Shown: positions 60,343-64,000 of the stretch, piece after piece
How the letters are laid out: each line of letters starts with the position of its first letter
Numbering within the stretch: position 1 is the first letter of the stretch
Assembly: GCF_000350225.1 (NCBI RefSeq)
Contig: NW_005178566.1
Span: forward strand, 186,001-250,000
Direction of reading: 5' to 3'
From: Chondrus crispus
Lineage: Eukaryota > Rhodophyta > Florideophyceae > Gigartinales > Gigartinaceae
Length of the DNA: 64,000 nt
Made by a program: the position numbers and the translations under genes
The notes under the pieces: generated by a model
Databases searched by the model: none
The model's input: the letters and a program-made list of their open reading frames with translations, nothing else
What the model was told of the DNA's origin: nothing

Positions 60343-61095
60343 TAAATTCTTGTAGTCGGTGACTAGTTGAAATCCGTGGGGGCGCAGTAGAATATAGTCC
60401 AGGCGCGTAACTGACTCAACTACTGCAAAGGCTTCTTTTTCTGGAGTCTACCAGCGGGCGCTAGCCCCCTTGAACGAGCCGCTGAGGAAAGCGAGAGGTT
60501 CAGGATTTTGTCCTTCAAACGGATCGTCTACGTTTCCTGGTGGTATTTGGGTCAGGACACTACCCCAATGGTGTTCACTTGCATCAGTGAAGAGGCACAA
60601 TAGCTTGTCTGGGTGAGGGTGTGCTAGAGTCACAGATTCGGCAAGTGCGCGCTTGATTCTTCTATAGCAATCGCCGTGAGCTGGATTCCATTTTTGTGTT
60701 AATGAGACTTTAGAAGCGGCTGTCTTCGTCCGACGGCCTGCGATGGTGAGGGTGTCTTCCAGGAGAGTGGTCAAACGTTCTACCATTTTGTTGAAGTCGG
60801 GGATGGCCATCCGCATCCAATTCGCTGCGCATATAAACTGCTGTAGTTCTGCACCGTTAGAAGGCGGGGGCATATCAAGGAGCGGCTGCAGTTGCTTGGG
60901 ATCCATTTTGATCCCATTCGCCGAGATGAGGCATCCGCACCATCTCACGGTTTTGAGAAAAACGGCACTTAAAGGCGTGGAGCTTGATTCCGTTGTCACT
61001 TCAGATTCTGAAGAAGGTGCAAAGCTTTTCGAGTAGTTCTCTCTCATTCTTGCAATGAAAAAGTAGATCGTCCAGCCACTGTAGTAAATTGTCAC
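60343..61095 (-). pseudogene. Gypsy-C RT connection and RNase H
   Basis: VFLKTVRWCGCLISANGIKM and QLQQFICAANWMRMAIPDFN are the RT thumb/connection. LLCLFTDASEHHWGSVLTQI carries the first RNase H Asp; LAFLSGSFKGASARW precedes a TAG at about 60450. Beyond it the frame continues TPEKEAFAVVESV (Glu) and QLVTDYKNLVYIFNP (Asp). One nonsense codon thus splits RNase H. Confidence 0.8.
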
Positions 61096-62197
61096 GTATA
61101 GGGAGGCAGAGCTCGCTCATGGTGCTGTGAAAATAAAATGTGGCGTTGGTTTGTCCATGCAGGACGCGAGTTGGCGTGAATACGCCATCCGGGATGATGA
61201 ATGATTGACATTCTTGAGACTTGCAGTCAAGAGGCATTTGCCAGTAACCATGACATAAATCTATACATGCATAGCATGTATTGCCTGCCAAGTCGGAAAT
61301 TGCAGTTTCGAGATGGGGCATCGGCCATATGAAAGGGATGGTCTGATGATTCACGGGGCGCAGGTCGACCGTAAACCGAAACTCCTCGGGTCCTGGTTTG
61401 GGTACGAGTAGGGGTGCACAAGCCCATTGGCTTCGGTTGTTGCGTCGCACTAGACCCAGTTGTATGAGTTCATCGACTTTGCGGCGAAGGAAGGCCGCCT
61501 GTGGCGGTGAGTACCTGCAGAGTTTGAGGCGTACCGGCTTTGCGTTTGCTTTGAGCCTAATAATCATAGGAGGCACAGCGGCAGGTGGATCGGCTCCCAG
61601 CTTTGTTCGAAAAAGATCGCTGTATTCGTGTAGTAGGTCTTTTAACTCCGTGTGAAGTTCAGTTGGTAGTCCATTGGCAATAGCGGCAGCAAGTCTTGCA
61701 CGTAGATGCTCCGTAGTTTTTTCCAGAATATCCTTTCTAGGTGAGAGGTATTCTGTTTGTCGGAGGGCGTCGTCGTCCTCTCCATCGACATAGAACAGGG
61801 GTGAAGGTGTGCTCTCAGTAACGTCATCACACTCTTCGGTGTTCTGTGTTGTCTCTGTCACTGGTTCTTGCGTCTGCAGGGATTCTTCATCACATGTGGA
61901 CGAGTCTACGTGCTGGTGTGACTCGTTGAGAAATAGGCGGGCCAGTCGAGATGGTGTAGACGGTAGATGGGTGTTGTGCTCCGCTGCCGTAGTAGAGGGT
62001 GCTGCAGAAGACGAATGAAAGCCCACGTGCGAGAAGTCAGCTTCGTGTAAAGTGTTTCGAACGCTTGAAAGGTGTTTGTCCAAATTGAAGCCCAGGGAGT
62101 TCAGGAGAGGTCGCGAGAGGAGTACTTCCTGCATAGATTCTTCAAATACGAGGAATTCAACGTTTCGAAGCCGCAGCGGTCCTACTGGCAGCTGCAT
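61001..62197 (-). pseudogene. Gypsy-C protease end and reverse transcriptase
   Basis: Starts in the protease tail (PLRLRNVEFLVFEESMQEVL, SRPLLNSLGFNLD). A Ser/Thr-rich acidic spacer follows. RT: PVRLKLCRYSPPQAAFLRRK, SQWACAPLLVPKPGPEEFRF, TVDLRPVNHQTIPFIWPMPH, CYACIDLCHGYWQMPLDC and the catalytic box NLLQWLDDLLFHCKN (LDD in place of YxDD's YLDD). The frame breaks at about 61001-61095, just after this box. The region before 62197 (about 62360-62470, another frame) has LADIVPVVVNGDYGAVHSAL, the protease loop with its Asp changed to Asn. Confidence 0.8.
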
Positions 62198-62554
62198 AGT
62201 TATTGAAATCCGTGATTTTTCTTAGCTTGGTAAGTCACTTCTTCCTCGCTATCCCGGGATCCAAGAGCAAGATTCATTCCAATGGGCACATTTAGAGGCA
62301 ACATCTGGATGAAAAATTGGCTTCAGCGCAGGTTCCGAGGTGAGCTTCTGACAAAGCCGAATGAACCGCGCCATAGTCACCATTCACGACGACCGGCACA
62401 ATGTCGGCCAGTTTTCCTTCAAAACGGCCCGCGTTGGGTAGGATGGTGGCCGCTGACGTCATAGACTTGAGGGACGATCTGTTGGTGGCTTTTTCATCGT
62501 ATTACTTCTTCAGAAATGATGCCTTTTCCGCTTCTGTGGAGATGTTGCAGTCCT

Positions 62555-63462
62555 TCATCGTATGATGTTTTTACACTTATTAGTGTTCAGACACAACGGC
62601 TGCTCCATACTCATCAGTTCTTGCGGTTCTTCAGTTTTCTTATCCTTTTCCTTACCCCCACGCATTCCCAGGGTGGCTCGCCCCGAGCCTCCAGAAGGTT
62701 TGTGTTTGGGGTCTAGTTTGTTCTTGTCCATGATTTTCTCGCAATCTGGAGTCCTTGATTTGGTCAGAGGTGTCTTCACTGGTACGTACTTGTCGCAAGA
62801 GACAGCCTCTTCAATCACATGTCTGTAAAATGGCTTCCAAAGTTTTCGTAATTCGCGCTTATCGAGCGCCAAGTCCGATTCAATTTTTTCTCTTAGAGCT
62901 TGGGGCCTCAATAAAGAACAGACCTGGTTGATGGCCAGCTTGGCATTCTTCGCAATGAGGATGTCCCACTTCTTTGTCCTGAGAAAAGTACGGTAATCTA
63001 TGAACAAGGATTTTATGCGAATCTCAGGGTCTGTCTCATTCACATTGATGCGTATTGATGTCTAGATGGCAGTCTCGAGTTCCTCTAGGGTGATGGATTC
63101 GAGACTGACGGTTCCATTGCTGTCTAACCACTTCTGTATGACATCACCAGTTGCTTCTTTCTCCTTGTTGACCGAATCTCCAAATTCCCTTGTTCGATGA
63201 GAGAAGTCAGAAGGTCGCGATTGAGCGAAGCGGATAGAGAGACGGGCTGGATAGTGCTACCAGATTTTTGGGCCTCCTTGACCTTGAGAATGTAGCTTTC
63301 TCGTTCTTGCGAGAAGAAATGGATCTCTTTACTTCCAATTTTTCGCAGTATTGGATGCCAGATTGGTACAAAGAGATTCTGGCGAGCCGATGGGCCCGCA
63401 GTGGAGCCCGTGATAGCGGCGTTCGAAGTTGTCAAATTGAGCAAAAAGAGCTCAGTGATCAC
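62555..63462 (-). pseudogene. Gypsy-C gag (frameshifted)
   Basis: The N-terminal piece (down to 63124) reads LFVPIWHPILRKIGSKEIHF, FSQERESYILKVKEAQ, which aligns with gypsy-B gag (HPVLRSVDP...RERYELEIAEKKK). The C-terminal piece (62555-63043) has DPEIRIKSLFIDYRTFLRTK, then SLLRPQALREKIESDLA and CLNTNKCKNIIR, the first half of the zinc knuckle. A frame break lies between 63043 and 63124. The open frame of the first piece runs on into the 5' LTR, which is not coding. Confidence 0.65.
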
Positions 63463-63685
63463 TGTTGCACAGTCCGCGGGTAGCGATTGTGAAGGTGAAA
63501 GTTCCTTGCCCGTCCAGTTTATTAAGCCGGGCACTATCTTTAAGTAGGGCAACCTAAATGCTAGAAGAGATAAAGCGATACAAACGCCACGTAATATACT
63601 GAATGCCACGCAATATATTGGTGCACAGTGAGGCTTGCGGCGGTCGAGTAGTCCTGTGTACTTAGCCATCGGTCTCGGTGCATCA
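63463..63685 (-). repeat. Gypsy-C 5' LTR
   Basis: 223 bp, TGTTGCACAGTCCGC to GGTGCATCA on the plus strand; about 94.6% identical to 58348-58570. Confidence 0.9.
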
Positions 63686-64000
63686 TGTACTTGAGATAAG
63701 TTTCAGACGAGACAAGAAACCCGGCTCAAACCAGTCACAAAGAGTCTCGGAAAAGCTCGTTCATGACTAGAGGAGTGTGTTCTATCTTACGGTAAGACAG
63801 CGCACACTCTGTAGTCATGTAGTAAGACTTTTACGGGCGGCTAAAGCCCCACGGCAAAGAGGAGCTTCGCTTATGGACATCACAGCTGCACCACCTCGTT
63901 CTGGCAGACACGTTTGTGTACAGCGCGAAGGAAACGTTGGAGGGTCCTGTTGTTATAGAATGCTCTGACATCGCTTGCGGTTTCTGGTTGGAACGTTTGG
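63686..64000. repeat. Flank with imperfect 58-bp palindrome
   Basis: 63762-63819 folds back: CATGACTAGAGGAGTGTGTT pairs with AGCGCACACTCTGTAGTCATG with about four mismatches and one indel, around TCTTAC/GGTAAGA at the centre. No gene is seen to the window end. Confidence 0.7.

Larger units (their letters stand above)
58348..63685 (-). mobile_element. Gypsy-C: complete but decayed Ty3/gypsy element with chromodomain
   Basis: 5338 bp on the minus strand between 223-bp LTRs that differ at about 12 positions. Flanks TGCAC (58343-58347) and TGTAC (63686-63690) are a plausible target duplication with one later change. Order: LTR, gag, protease, RT, RNase H, integrase, chromodomain, LTR, with several frame breaks. 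It is related to gypsy-B in gag start, integrase and chromodomain, but its LTRs are different. Confidence 0.9.

Overview
This looks like a stretch of nuclear genome from a eukaryote with few introns and many transposons. Open frames reach about 1000 codons without introns. Host-type genes (NAD(P)H-hydrate epimerase-like, CPBP protease-like, BCS1-like AAA ATPase) sit between LTR retrotransposons of the Ty1/copia and Ty3/gypsy types, a non-LTR element with a restriction-like endonuclease, and DNA transposons (CMC-type, pogo-like). A florideophyte red alga such as Chondrus would fit, but that is inference: no ribosomal RNA or other diagnostic marker is present.

Layout. 1-4775: decayed gypsy gag-protease on the minus strand, with no reverse transcriptase in view. 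4776-8124: mostly non-coding, with fold-back palindromes and an orphan LTR (7400-7643). 8125-11895: two large unknown genes facing each other. 12580-13521: transposase relic plus a composite repeat (28-bp array, 138-bp MITE, AATAGTGC-rich block) that recurs in another order at 16865-17501. 14622-16576: convergent NAXE-like and CPBP-like genes. 17698-18866: tandem arrays and a transposase fragment. 19143-22949: large CMC-type transposase and a companion ORF. 23366-24965: two minisatellites. 25114-31491: decayed gypsy element with chromodomain, its reverse transcriptase split by a pogo-like transposon (27061-28421). 33453-35366: two perfect palindromes, then the BCS1-like gene. 35501-40250: minus-strand non-LTR element with a 260-bp assembly gap. 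40320-45226: no supported gene. 45227-45776: pogo derivative.

46399-58021 holds one secreted-protein gene cut twice by copia elements. Copia-1 (46486-51588) has LTRs differing at one of 226 positions and a CAGAT target duplication. Copia-2 (52642-57676) has LTRs about 98% identical and an ACGAT duplication. The gene frame continues exactly across both target sites. A complete but older gypsy element (58348-63685, LTRs about 95% identical) follows.

The most notable observations are: the doubly interrupted host gene; a shared -1 gag/pol frame relation in both copia elements; primer-binding sites resembling the initiator-Met tRNA anticodon arm, in copia-1 overlapping the gag AUG; and a set of near-perfect fold-back palindromes unrelated in sequence but alike in geometry.
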